The notes under the pieces: model-generated | The model's database searches: none | What the model was told of the DNA's origin: nothing | What the model saw: the letters and a program-made list of their open reading frames with translations, nothing else | NCBI GenBank assembly: GCA_934276695.1 | Contig: CAKQTF010000086.1 | Location: 1-5,500 of the forward strand | Reading direction: 5' to 3' | Source: an uncultured Spirochaetales bacterium | GTDB lineage: Bacteria > Spirochaetota > Spirochaetia > Sphaerochaetales > Sphaerochaetaceae | Length of the DNA: 5,500 nt | Shown here: positions 1-5,154 of the stretch, one piece after another | How the letters are laid out: each line of letters opens with the position of its first letter | How positions within the stretch are numbered: position 1 is the first letter of the stretch | Position numbers and translations under genes: made by a program

Positions 1-37
1 GGTACTGACAATCGACGGCGGAAACACAATGGTGTGA
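1..37 (+). CDS. C-terminal tail of a probable short-chain dehydrogenase/reductase (partial)
   Basis: Reading from base 2, the plus strand encodes VLTIDGGNTMV and then a TGA stop at 35-37. The pattern of hydrophobic residues followed by hydrophobic-DGG within about ten residues of the stop is the usual C-terminal end of classical SDR oxidoreductases, which often finish with TGQ-hydrophobic-DGG. The gene is cut by the left edge, so the Rossmann GxxxGxG and YxxxK motifs cannot be checked. It converges on the minus-strand operon, with 57 bases between the two stop codons, and probably shares the hairpin at 56-89. SDR enzymes often act as polyol or ketose dehydrogenases next to sugar operons, but the substrate cannot be inferred here. 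Only eleven residues are visible, so the call rests on one short motif. Confidence 0.5.
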   Translation, partial: VLTIDGGNTMV

Positions 38-55
38 TGGCCTGAAAGGGACAGA

Positions 56-89
56 AAAGAGCCTTTGCCGGACATGGCAGAGGCTCTTT
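56..89. terminator. Rho-independent terminator, probably bidirectional
   Basis: The arm AAAGAGCCTTTGCC (56-69) pairs with GGCAGAGGCTCTTT (76-89) over 14 bp around a 6-base loop, with one wobble or mismatch position. On the minus strand the hairpin starts 5 bases after the stop codon of the last operon gene, and the transcript continues as CTCTTTTCTGT, giving the U-rich tail. On the plus strand it starts 18 bases after the stop of the convergent dehydrogenase-like gene and is followed by CTTTCTTC, a weaker U-rich tail. It therefore ends the minus-strand operon and probably also stops the facing transcript. Confidence 0.9.
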
Positions 90-94
90 CTTCA

Positions 95-1003
95 TCAGAT
101 TCCCTGCTCGAGATGCTGGGCTTTCCTGAGTGCAGCAGCCATGCCGAACGCAACTGAATCCTTCAGGCTCTTTCCAAGAAGCAGCGAATGCGTCATCGCA
201 GCTGTCAGAGTATCACCGCAGCCTATCGTGTTGATCACAGGGACATTCTGGTTCTCAACAGTATCAAAGCCATCACTGCCGTAAATCCAGGTATCATACT
301 TCCCGCGTGTTATCACAGTGCTGATTCCATACCCATCATATATGGATTTCATCGCATCAGAGACAGCTTTCCTAAGCTGCTCATTCTCCTCATTCTCCAT
401 CACGCTGTCAGAGATTGAGAATGTCGAGCAGAACTCTGAGAGATTAGGCTTTATCACAGATGGTGAATACTGCAGGGATGACATAAGGTCATCCCCTTTT
501 ATATCAAGGACCACAAGCTTATCCTGCATCCTTGCTTCCTTCACCATAGAAGGAAGCAAAGCGGCAGAGAAGCCCTTTGCCTTTGTCCCTGAGATCACAA
601 CAGCAGCATGCGCCGGAAGCTCCTCCATAAATAATGAGAAGATCCTCTCTGATGCATCAGGTCCGACCTCCTGGGCCTCCTCAACAAGCTCTGTCGATGT
701 ATGCCTTTCCTCATTTATGATCGTAAGGCAGCTCCGTATGCCGGCATCAACCTCAGCATATCTGTACATCAGGCCCTCATTCTCAAGAAGAGCCCTGAAT
801 TCATCAAGCCTAGGACCTCCAAGCTGCATCAGATTCACAGCCGGCCGTCCTAGATTGCCAAGGACGCGGCTTACGTTTATCCCTTTGCCTGATGCTGCCT
901 CAAAGTACCTTGAGCTCCGGTTCACCTCATCTTCATGGAATGAGCCGAATATCATGACCTTCTGGAAGGTAGGACTGAGGCTGACGGCAAGAACTGACTG
1001 CAT
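95..1003 (-). CDS. PfkB/ribokinase-family sugar kinase with divergent substrate motif
   Basis: This 302-residue cytoplasmic kinase of the PfkB (ribokinase) superfamily would transfer phosphate from ATP to a sugar or sugar phosphate. Family marks in order are SGKGINVSRVL (38-48), ISGTKAKGF (137-145, where relatives have SGSxPxG), KPNLSEF with the NxxE metal/phosphate motif (N187, E190), and GCGDT (261-265). D264 is the predicted catalytic base, with C262 in place of the usual Ala of GAGD. The N-terminal motif reads SLSPTFQK (8-15) where 1-phosphofructokinases have TLNPxxD. The substrate-contacting Asn and Asp are thus Ser10 and Gln14. A TELVEEA segment (104-110) also departs from the FruK/LacC pattern. 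The ATG at 1003 is preferred over an in-frame GTG at 1009 because AAGGAG lies 5 bases upstream of it. It is the last gene of the operon, 9 bases after the aldolase stop. Kinase activity is likely; the substrate is unknown. Confidence 0.92.
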   Translation of the reverse strand: MQSVLAVSLSPTFQKVMIFGSFHEDEVNRSSRYFEAASGKGINVSRVLGNLGRPAVNLMQLGGPRLDEFRALLENEGLMYRYAEVDAGIRSCLTIINEERHTSTELVEEAQEVGPDASERIFSLFMEELPAHAAVVISGTKAKGFSAALLPSMVKEARMQDKLVVLDIKGDDLMSSLQYSPSVIKPNLSEFCSTFSISDSVMENEENEQLRKAVSDAMKSIYDGYGISTVITRGKYDTWIYGSDGFDTVENQNVPVINTIGCGDTLTAAMTHSLLLGKSLKDSVAFGMAAALRKAQHLEQGI

Positions 1004-1008
1004 AATCA

Positions 1009-1014
1009 CTCCTT
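1009..1014 (-). promoter_or_regulatory. Ribosome binding site of the second PfkB kinase
   Basis: On the minus strand the junction reads TAAGGAGTGATTATG. AAGGAG overlaps the TAA stop of the aldolase gene and sits 5 bases before ATG at 1003. The GTG at 1009 lies inside this element and has no proper spacing, so the ATG is the better start. Confidence 0.8.
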
Positions 1015-1873
1015 ATGCCTTATTCTCGGAGCCCATGACATCAATGATCTCCTCGACTATTGATGCTACCTTTGCAATAACGAGCTTGCTGACAGCCCTC
1101 GGATCGCTCTTTGATGCAGGATCATTATAGCCTGCTACAGATGTATCAAATACGCCATGGACCTTAAGCTCTGTGCCTACATTGATCTTCCTCACGCCTC
1201 TTGCAATTGCCTTTCTGAAGTCATCATAAGGGACTCCGGTGCCTCCATGGAGTACAAGCGGAGTATTAGGAAGAAGCTCATGGATCTTAGCAATACGCTC
1301 AAAATCAAGCTTTGGCTCTGCTTTATAGAATCCATGCACTGTGCCGACTGCAACAGCCAGAGCATCGATTCCTGTGGCATTCACGAACTCAACAGCCTTC
1401 TCCGGCTGTGTGAACATGACAGACATATCATCAACTACGATGTCATCCTCTTTCCCGCCGACATGTCCAAGCTCAGCCTCAACGCTCACACCGTATTTAG
1501 CAGCATACTCGACAACACGCCTTGTATCATCCATATTATCGGCAAATTCCTTCTTCGAGGAATCTATCATGACAGATGTGAACCCATTATCAACGCATCT
1601 CTTGAGAAGCTCTATGTCAGTGCAGTGGTCGAGGTGGAGGATCATATTGATTCCATAATCAGCGGCAATGCCTTCTGCCATCTTCACGACAGCCTTCTCG
1701 CCCATCACCTTGATCCCGCTTGTTGTTGCCATTGCAATCACAGGGCTCTTCTTCTCTGCTGCGCCTTTTGCGATTCCGACAAGATTATCAAAGCTGAAGA
1801 AATTGAAAGCAGGAACAGCATAACCCTCTTTCATAGCCTTAAACATCTCATACTTCATTGTTACTAAACCCAT
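1013..1873 (-). CDS. Class II ketose-bisphosphate aldolase (fructose/tagatose-bisphosphate type)
   Basis: This 286-residue zinc-dependent aldolase splits a ketohexose 1,6-bisphosphate into dihydroxyacetone phosphate and glyceraldehyde 3-phosphate. The motifs are HLDH (80-83), EAELGHVGG (132-140), GTVHGFY (177-183), LHGGTG (208-213) and INVGTEL (230-236). By analogy with E. coli GatY/KbaY, D82 is the proton donor, H83, H180 and H209 bind zinc, and N231 with the GGTG and GTE segments binds substrate phosphate. Length and numbering match GatY/KbaY to within one residue, which favours the tagatose-bisphosphate aldolase branch over the longer E. coli FbaA type. Members of this branch also include fructose-bisphosphate and IolJ-like enzymes, so the sugar stereochemistry is not decided. 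The motif SSKKEF (105-110) differs from the common GSHLPF. The ATG at 1873 is preferred over Met6 because GGAGG is correctly spaced for it. It lies between the small kinase and the second PfkB. Confidence 0.95.
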   Translation of the reverse strand: MGLVTMKYEMFKAMKEGYAVPAFNFFSFDNLVGIAKGAAEKKSPVIAMATTSGIKVMGEKAVVKMAEGIAADYGINMILHLDHCTDIELLKRCVDNGFTSVMIDSSKKEFADNMDDTRRVVEYAAKYGVSVEAELGHVGGKEDDIVVDDMSVMFTQPEKAVEFVNATGIDALAVAVGTVHGFYKAEPKLDFERIAKIHELLPNTPLVLHGGTGVPYDDFRKAIARGVRKINVGTELKVHGVFDTSVAGYNDPASKSDPRAVSKLVIAKVASIVEEIIDVMGSENKA

Positions 1874-1877
1874 AGTA

Positions 1878-2447
1878 CTATTCCTCCATGAGAGCCTTAA
1901 CTCTCGTTATAACCAAGTTCTTATTAATCTCATAAACACCTGAATCAAGATACATCACAGAACTGGGATCCCATGCTGGCATCTCAGCCTTCAGTGTCTC
2001 TGAGAACCTCTTCCGGTCAGAGATGAAATCCTCATCCCTGAATGATCCGCGATCCCTCACCATGCGGAGATGAGTCTCCTCATCAGGTGCCATATAGCAG
2101 AGCAGGATCCTGAAATCCCTTCCTGAAGACTGCCTGAGCTTATCTGGGAATGCAGGATCCCTTATCTCTTCTGAGAATGGTGCGGACGCAACAATGGAAA
2201 CCCCAAGCCTTATATTCTCAGATATGATATCGAGGACCGTATCATACGAGGCCTTTCTCCAGGTCCTGTAGAAAGCATACCTATCACCATCACCTAGTCC
2301 TGCCCTCTTCTCGATTGCACTCAGAAAAGGCTGGCAGGCTGTATCATAATCAACATAAGGCAGGGAGAGCTCTTCAGAAACAGCAGAAGCAAGAGTGCTC
2401 TTGCCTGTGCCTGCCTTACCGGCAAAAAGAATGAGAAACGGCCTCAT
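1878..2447 (-). CDS. Small P-loop kinase (gluconate/shikimate-kinase-like), substrate unknown
   Basis: This 189-residue cytoplasmic protein has a Walker A loop GKAGTGKST (10-18) right after a hydrophobic first strand, then YVDYD (31-35). That places a DxD (D33, D35) where shikimate kinase and gluconate kinase use such residues to hold the acceptor hydroxyl. ILLCYMAPDEE (114-124) looks like a core strand with the following turn, and RDRGSFRDE (131-139) is a plausible arginine-rich LID that closes over ATP. Size and order fit small-molecule kinases of the P-loop NTP kinase class rather than DNA-acting AAA ATPases. It starts 1 base after the stop of the first PfkB gene, with GGGAGG 6 bases before ATG, and ends 4 bases before the aldolase. 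Position in a sugar operon suggests phosphorylation of the imported sugar or an intermediate (inference). Generic annotation would be 'AAA family ATPase'. A zeta-toxin-like role is less likely, since no antitoxin partner is present. Confidence 0.88.
   Translation of the reverse strand: MRPFLILFAGKAGTGKSTLASAVSEELSLPYVDYDTACQPFLSAIEKRAGLGDGDRYAFYRTWRKASYDTVLDIISENIRLGVSIVASAPFSEEIRDPAFPDKLRQSSGRDFRILLCYMAPDEETHLRMVRDRGSFRDEDFISDRKRFSETLKAEMPAWDPSSVMYLDSGVYEINKNLVITRVKALMEE
1881..1887 (-). promoter_or_regulatory. Ribosome binding site of the aldolase
   Basis: GGAGGAA on the minus strand lies in the last codons of the small kinase gene, 7 bases before ATG at 1873. It selects this start over the in-frame Met6 codon (1858), which would be about 22 bases away. 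The kinase stop TAG follows it directly, so termination of one gene and initiation of the next are adjacent. Confidence 0.85.
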
Positions 2448-2448
2448 A

Positions 2449-3381
2449 TCATACCTCCCTTATCCTTACAGTTGGAAGATGGGCAGAGAATGAGAGAGCA
2501 TCACACATCTCAGTGCCTTCCTTCTCTATCGCAGATGCGGAAGCTGCCATCCCGCAGGAAAGCATACCGATGGCATCAAGGCCATCAGCATATGCCTTTG
2601 ATACTCCTGCAACAAATGCATCCCCGGCTCCCTGCGCTGAGCGGACATCCACTCTGAGCGGATCCGCTATATATGCGCCATCCCCACATGAAAGAACTGC
2701 ACCAAGGCTTCCAAGGGATACGAATGCATACTCGACCCCATAGCGCTTCCGGATCAGCTCAGCCTCCTTGATGACAGCCTCAGGGGAATCTGCAGAGCAT
2801 CCGAATGTGCGCCTGAGCTCATAGAGATTCGGCTTGATCATAAGCGGCCGCTCCTCTAGGCCTTCAAGAAGAAGCTCCCCTTCTGCATCCAGGAACACAG
2901 GGACACCGCTTTCTGAAGCGATTCCCATCAGATCCTTATATGCAGACTTCGGTATTCCCGGCGGAACGCTTCCTGAGAGCACAAGAAGATCTAGTCCATC
3001 CACGAATTGCCTGAAGAAATCAATAAAGGCTTCCCATTTATCCTCAGATACATATTCACCGCTCTGATTGATCTCTGTTGTCAGCCTGCTCTTCTCATCC
3101 AGGATCTTTATATTCTCCCTAAGAGCGCCCTGCACTGTGATCCCTTCCATCTCTATTCCCTTTCTTCTGAGGGAGGAGATGAGGAAATCCCTGCCATCCT
3201 CAAATATGAAGCCGCAGCTTCTGACTGCTGTTCCAAGATCAGAAAGCGCAATCGAGACATTGATTCCCTTTCCTGATGCGTCGCGTCTTGATGATGTCAT
3301 CCTGTTCATATCGCCGACAGCAAGAGAAGGAATCACAACTGTCCTATCTATGCAGGGATTGAGTGTCACTGTTCCGATCAT
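2449..3381 (-). CDS. PfkB-family kinase, 1-phosphofructokinase/tagatose-6-phosphate kinase type
   Basis: This 310-residue cytoplasmic kinase has the complete FruK/LacC signature. TLNPCIDRT (6-14) carries the substrate Asp D12. SGKGINVS (36-43) is the glycine motif. LSGSVPPGIP (135-144) follows, then KPNLYEL with NxxE (N185, E188) and SAQGAGDAFVAG (248-259) with the catalytic base D254. The known reaction of the family is ATP-dependent conversion of a ketohexose monophosphate (fructose 1-phosphate, tagatose 6-phosphate or fructose 6-phosphate) to the 1,6-bisphosphate. That product is the natural substrate of the aldolase two genes downstream. Its start overlaps the permease stop in TAATG; an AAGGA lies only 3 bases before the ATG, so translation is probably coupled to the permease gene. 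Which monophosphate it uses cannot be read from the sequence, but this is the best candidate for the step just before aldol cleavage. Confidence 0.93.
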   Translation of the reverse strand: MIGTVTLNPCIDRTVVIPSLAVGDMNRMTSSRRDASGKGINVSIALSDLGTAVRSCGFIFEDGRDFLISSLRRKGIEMEGITVQGALRENIKILDEKSRLTTEINQSGEYVSEDKWEAFIDFFRQFVDGLDLLVLSGSVPPGIPKSAYKDLMGIASESGVPVFLDAEGELLLEGLEERPLMIKPNLYELRRTFGCSADSPEAVIKEAELIRKRYGVEYAFVSLGSLGAVLSCGDGAYIADPLRVDVRSAQGAGDAFVAGVSKAYADGLDAIGMLSCGMAASASAIEKEGTEMCDALSFSAHLPTVRIREV

Positions 3382-3383
3382 TA
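3379..3383 (-). promoter_or_regulatory. Stop-start overlap TAATG coupling permease and PfkB translation
   Basis: The TAA stop of the MalG-type permease shares its last A with the ATG of the first PfkB kinase. The only Shine-Dalgarno candidate (AAGGA, 3385-3389) is closer than usual to the start, which points to translational coupling by ribosomes finishing the permease. Confidence 0.7.
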
Positions 3384-4223
3384 TTCCTTGACACTCCCTG
3401 CGACCTTGTTGATGAAGAATTCCTGGGACAGATTGAAGAGGACAAGAGCAGGCACAGCAATCAGAACGCTTGTTGCCATCAGGCTGCCCCAGTCAGTCAT
3501 CTCATCGCCCTTGAATGTCGTAAGCCCGACTGTGAGAGTATATGAGACCTTCTTCGTGATCAGTGATGATGCAATGAGGAATTCCTGCCATACCTGGATG
3601 AATGTATATACGCCTGTTGCGACAATGCCAGGAGTGACAAGCGGCAGGAAGATCCTGAAGAGCATCTGCATTGTTGAGCATCCATCGAGCCTTGCAGCCT
3701 CCTCAAGAGCAACTGGGACATCCTTGTAATATCCAGACTGAAGTATGATCGACACCGGAAGCTGAAGCGCAATATAAGGAAGCACAAGTGATGTCAGCTT
3801 ATTGTACATCCCCATCTTCGTACAGAATATGAAGAGAGGAACCAGAAGCACTACGACAGGGAACATCTGTGTTATACCAAGGAACTGTCTGAAGAGCTTT
3901 GATCCTCTGAATTCAAGCCGTGTGAATGCAAAAGCGGCAAGTGAGCCAATCACTGTTGTCAGCACCACTGTTGATATCGTGACCTTCAGGCTGTTTGCAA
4001 AATATGAGAGCACATTGTAGCGTGAGAACGCTGTTATGTAGTTCGAGAAATTGAAGTGCTTAGGGAAGAACTCAGGAGGGATCACATAGATATCCAGAGT
4101 CTCCTTGAATGATGTGCATATGATCCAGTAAAACGGGAAAATGATGATTATGAACATCAGAACAGCACATAGGTATATAAGTATATTCGCTCCCAGCGAG
4201 CGGTTTGATGGCTTACTGCTCAT
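3381..4223 (-). CDS. Carbohydrate ABC transporter permease, MalG type
   Basis: This 280-residue inner-membrane protein is one half of a heterodimeric sugar import channel (CUT1 family). Hydrophobic segments lie near residues 13-35, 80-100, 113-134, 145-162, 195-217 and 248-268, giving the usual six-helix MalG layout. The cytoplasmic EAA loop is EEAARLDG (174-181) followed by a conserved FRIFLPLVTPG stretch; this is the contact site for the ATPase subunit. The C-terminus ends in a short FxxxVAGSVKE tail typical of MalG-like proteins. GGAGG lies 7 bases before ATG at 4223, and the gene overlaps the MalF-type permease by 11 bases. The pairing with a binding protein gene upstream supports an importer. 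Substrate cannot be read from the permease; the downstream genes suggest a hexose, ketose or small sugar derivative. Confidence 0.95.
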   Translation of the reverse strand: MSSKPSNRSLGANILIYLCAVLMFIIIIFPFYWIICTSFKETLDIYVIPPEFFPKHFNFSNYITAFSRYNVLSYFANSLKVTISTVVLTTVIGSLAAFAFTRLEFRGSKLFRQFLGITQMFPVVVLLVPLFIFCTKMGMYNKLTSLVLPYIALQLPVSIILQSGYYKDVPVALEEAARLDGCSTMQMLFRIFLPLVTPGIVATGVYTFIQVWQEFLIASSLITKKVSYTLTVGLTTFKGDEMTDWGSLMATSVLIAVPALVLFNLSQEFFINKVAGSVKE

Positions 4224-5103
4224 TTCTCTTCCTCCATACTCTTGCTAATGTCTTGAAAACAATGATCACTGAAAGCATTATCACAAAGGCAATGACGCTC
4301 ATTGTCGATGCATTCGATAGAGAGAAATAAGAGAAAGCCTCTCTCTGGATGAGAATAGACATTGTCGTTGTCATATCAGCCGGGCCTCCGTTTGTCATGA
4401 CCTTCATGATGTCATATGCATTGAATGTCCATATGAAGCAGAGGAACACGCAGGATGCCAGCACATCCCTTATGAACGGAAGGTAGATGTAACGGAAGAA
4501 CTGCAATCCGTTTGCACCTTCAAGCTTTGCAGCCTCGACCTGGTCTGTCGGGATCGTGCAGAGTTTTGCATAGATCATAAGGGTGAAGAACGGGAATGCA
4601 CGCCATACGTTTGCAGATATTGCGGCAAGCATTGAAAGCGGCCCGTTATCAAAGAATGAGAAGTTCTGGCTTACAAGGTGCGTAGAGCGCAGAAGCCATG
4701 TTATGATTCCCGCTTTCTCATTCATCATAAGCGAGAAGATATAGCCTGTTATTACGGAAGGCAGAATCCATGGGATCAGAATGAAGGACTTCAGGATGCT
4801 GCTGCCTTTAAAGCCGGAGAACAGCAGGAAAGCAGATCCGACGCCAATGAAGATAGCAACAATGAGATTCGTCACTGTCCAGATGCCGGTTCTGGCAACA
4901 GCCTGCCACATCCTTGTCTCATGAAACATCTTCTGGTAGTTCGCAAATCCTACGAAAGGACGTGAGACAGAAGCCAGACTGTAGTTGAAGAAACTCAGCA
5001 CGACATTGTAAATCATAGGATAAAGAAGGAATACACCGATCATTATGAATGCAGGAGCAATCAGCAGATATGGCAGCACCTTCTGGCCTGGAGTCTTTTT
5101 CAT
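4213..5103 (-). CDS. Carbohydrate ABC transporter permease, MalF type
   Basis: This 296-residue inner-membrane protein is the partner permease of the CUT1 importer. Six hydrophobic segments lie near residues 11-33, 74-95, 105-127, 156-178, 212-233 and 267-287. The N-terminal LLIAPAFIMIGVFLLYP is the classic first helix of short MalF/UgpA-like permeases. The EAA loop is VEAAKLEG (189-196), with Glu instead of the common Asp before Gly, followed by FFRYIYLPFIR. The signature WTFNAYD...TNGGPADMTTT (from 225) follows. It lacks the extra N-terminal helices and large periplasmic P2 loop of E. coli MalF, as do most relatives outside enterobacteria. GAGG is 4 bases before ATG at 5103. A 51-base gap with a stem-loop separates it from the binding-protein gene. 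No ATPase gene follows in this window. Confidence 0.95.
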   Translation of the reverse strand: MKKTPGQKVLPYLLIAPAFIMIGVFLLYPMIYNVVLSFFNYSLASVSRPFVGFANYQKMFHETRMWQAVARTGIWTVTNLIVAIFIGVGSAFLLFSGFKGSSILKSFILIPWILPSVITGYIFSLMMNEKAGIITWLLRSTHLVSQNFSFFDNGPLSMLAAISANVWRAFPFFTLMIYAKLCTIPTDQVEAAKLEGANGLQFFRYIYLPFIRDVLASCVFLCFIWTFNAYDIMKVMTNGGPADMTTTMSILIQREAFSYFSLSNASTMSVIAFVIMLSVIIVFKTLARVWRKRNEQ

Positions 5104-5116
5104 ATTACCTCGATAA

Positions 5117-5140
5117 GTGTCCTGCCCGGAAGCAGGACAC
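5117..5140 (-). ncRNA. Intercistronic stem-loop between binding protein and permease genes
   Basis: GTGTCCTGC (5117-5125) is perfectly complementary to GCAGGACAC (5132-5140) around a 6-base loop. In the minus-strand mRNA it lies 14 bases after the binding-protein stop and 13 bases before the permease start codon, with the permease ribosome binding site just 3' of it. No run of U follows (the next bases are TTATCGAGG), so it is not a standard terminator. Hairpins at this place in sugar ABC operons commonly protect the abundant binding-protein message from 3' decay or lower permease expression; that role is inferred here. It is a structured element of the mRNA, not a separate RNA gene. Confidence 0.7.
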
Positions 5141-5154
5141 AGTTTTGATTTCAG

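Noticed and set aside
1004..1009. GTG at 1009 as start of the second PfkB kinase
   Set aside because: The GTG overlaps the Shine-Dalgarno AAGGAG, which is correctly spaced for ATG at 1003.
318..1130. Long plus-strand open frame (270 codons) opposite the second PfkB kinase
   Set aside because: It lies fully antisense to a gene with clear family motifs, runs past that gene's start, and its translation shows no domain or sensible composition. It is a by-product of codon bias on the other strand.
1157..1867. Plus-strand open frame (236 codons) opposite the aldolase
   Set aside because: The minus-strand aldolase has all catalytic residues; the antisense translation is Cys/His/Ser-rich without recognisable motifs.
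1878..2447. Zeta-toxin or toxin-antitoxin interpretation of the small P-loop kinase
   Set aside because: There is no small antitoxin-like gene beside it and it is embedded with minimal spacing in a sugar-catabolic operon.
3388..3729. Plus-strand open frames opposite the MalG-type permease and the first PfkB kinase
   Set aside because: They are shadows of genes supported by family motifs and ribosome binding sites on the minus strand.
5104..5154. Terminator or internal promoter in the gap between binding protein and permease
   Set aside because: The hairpin has no U-tract after it, and no convincing -35/-10 pair was seen in 51 bases.
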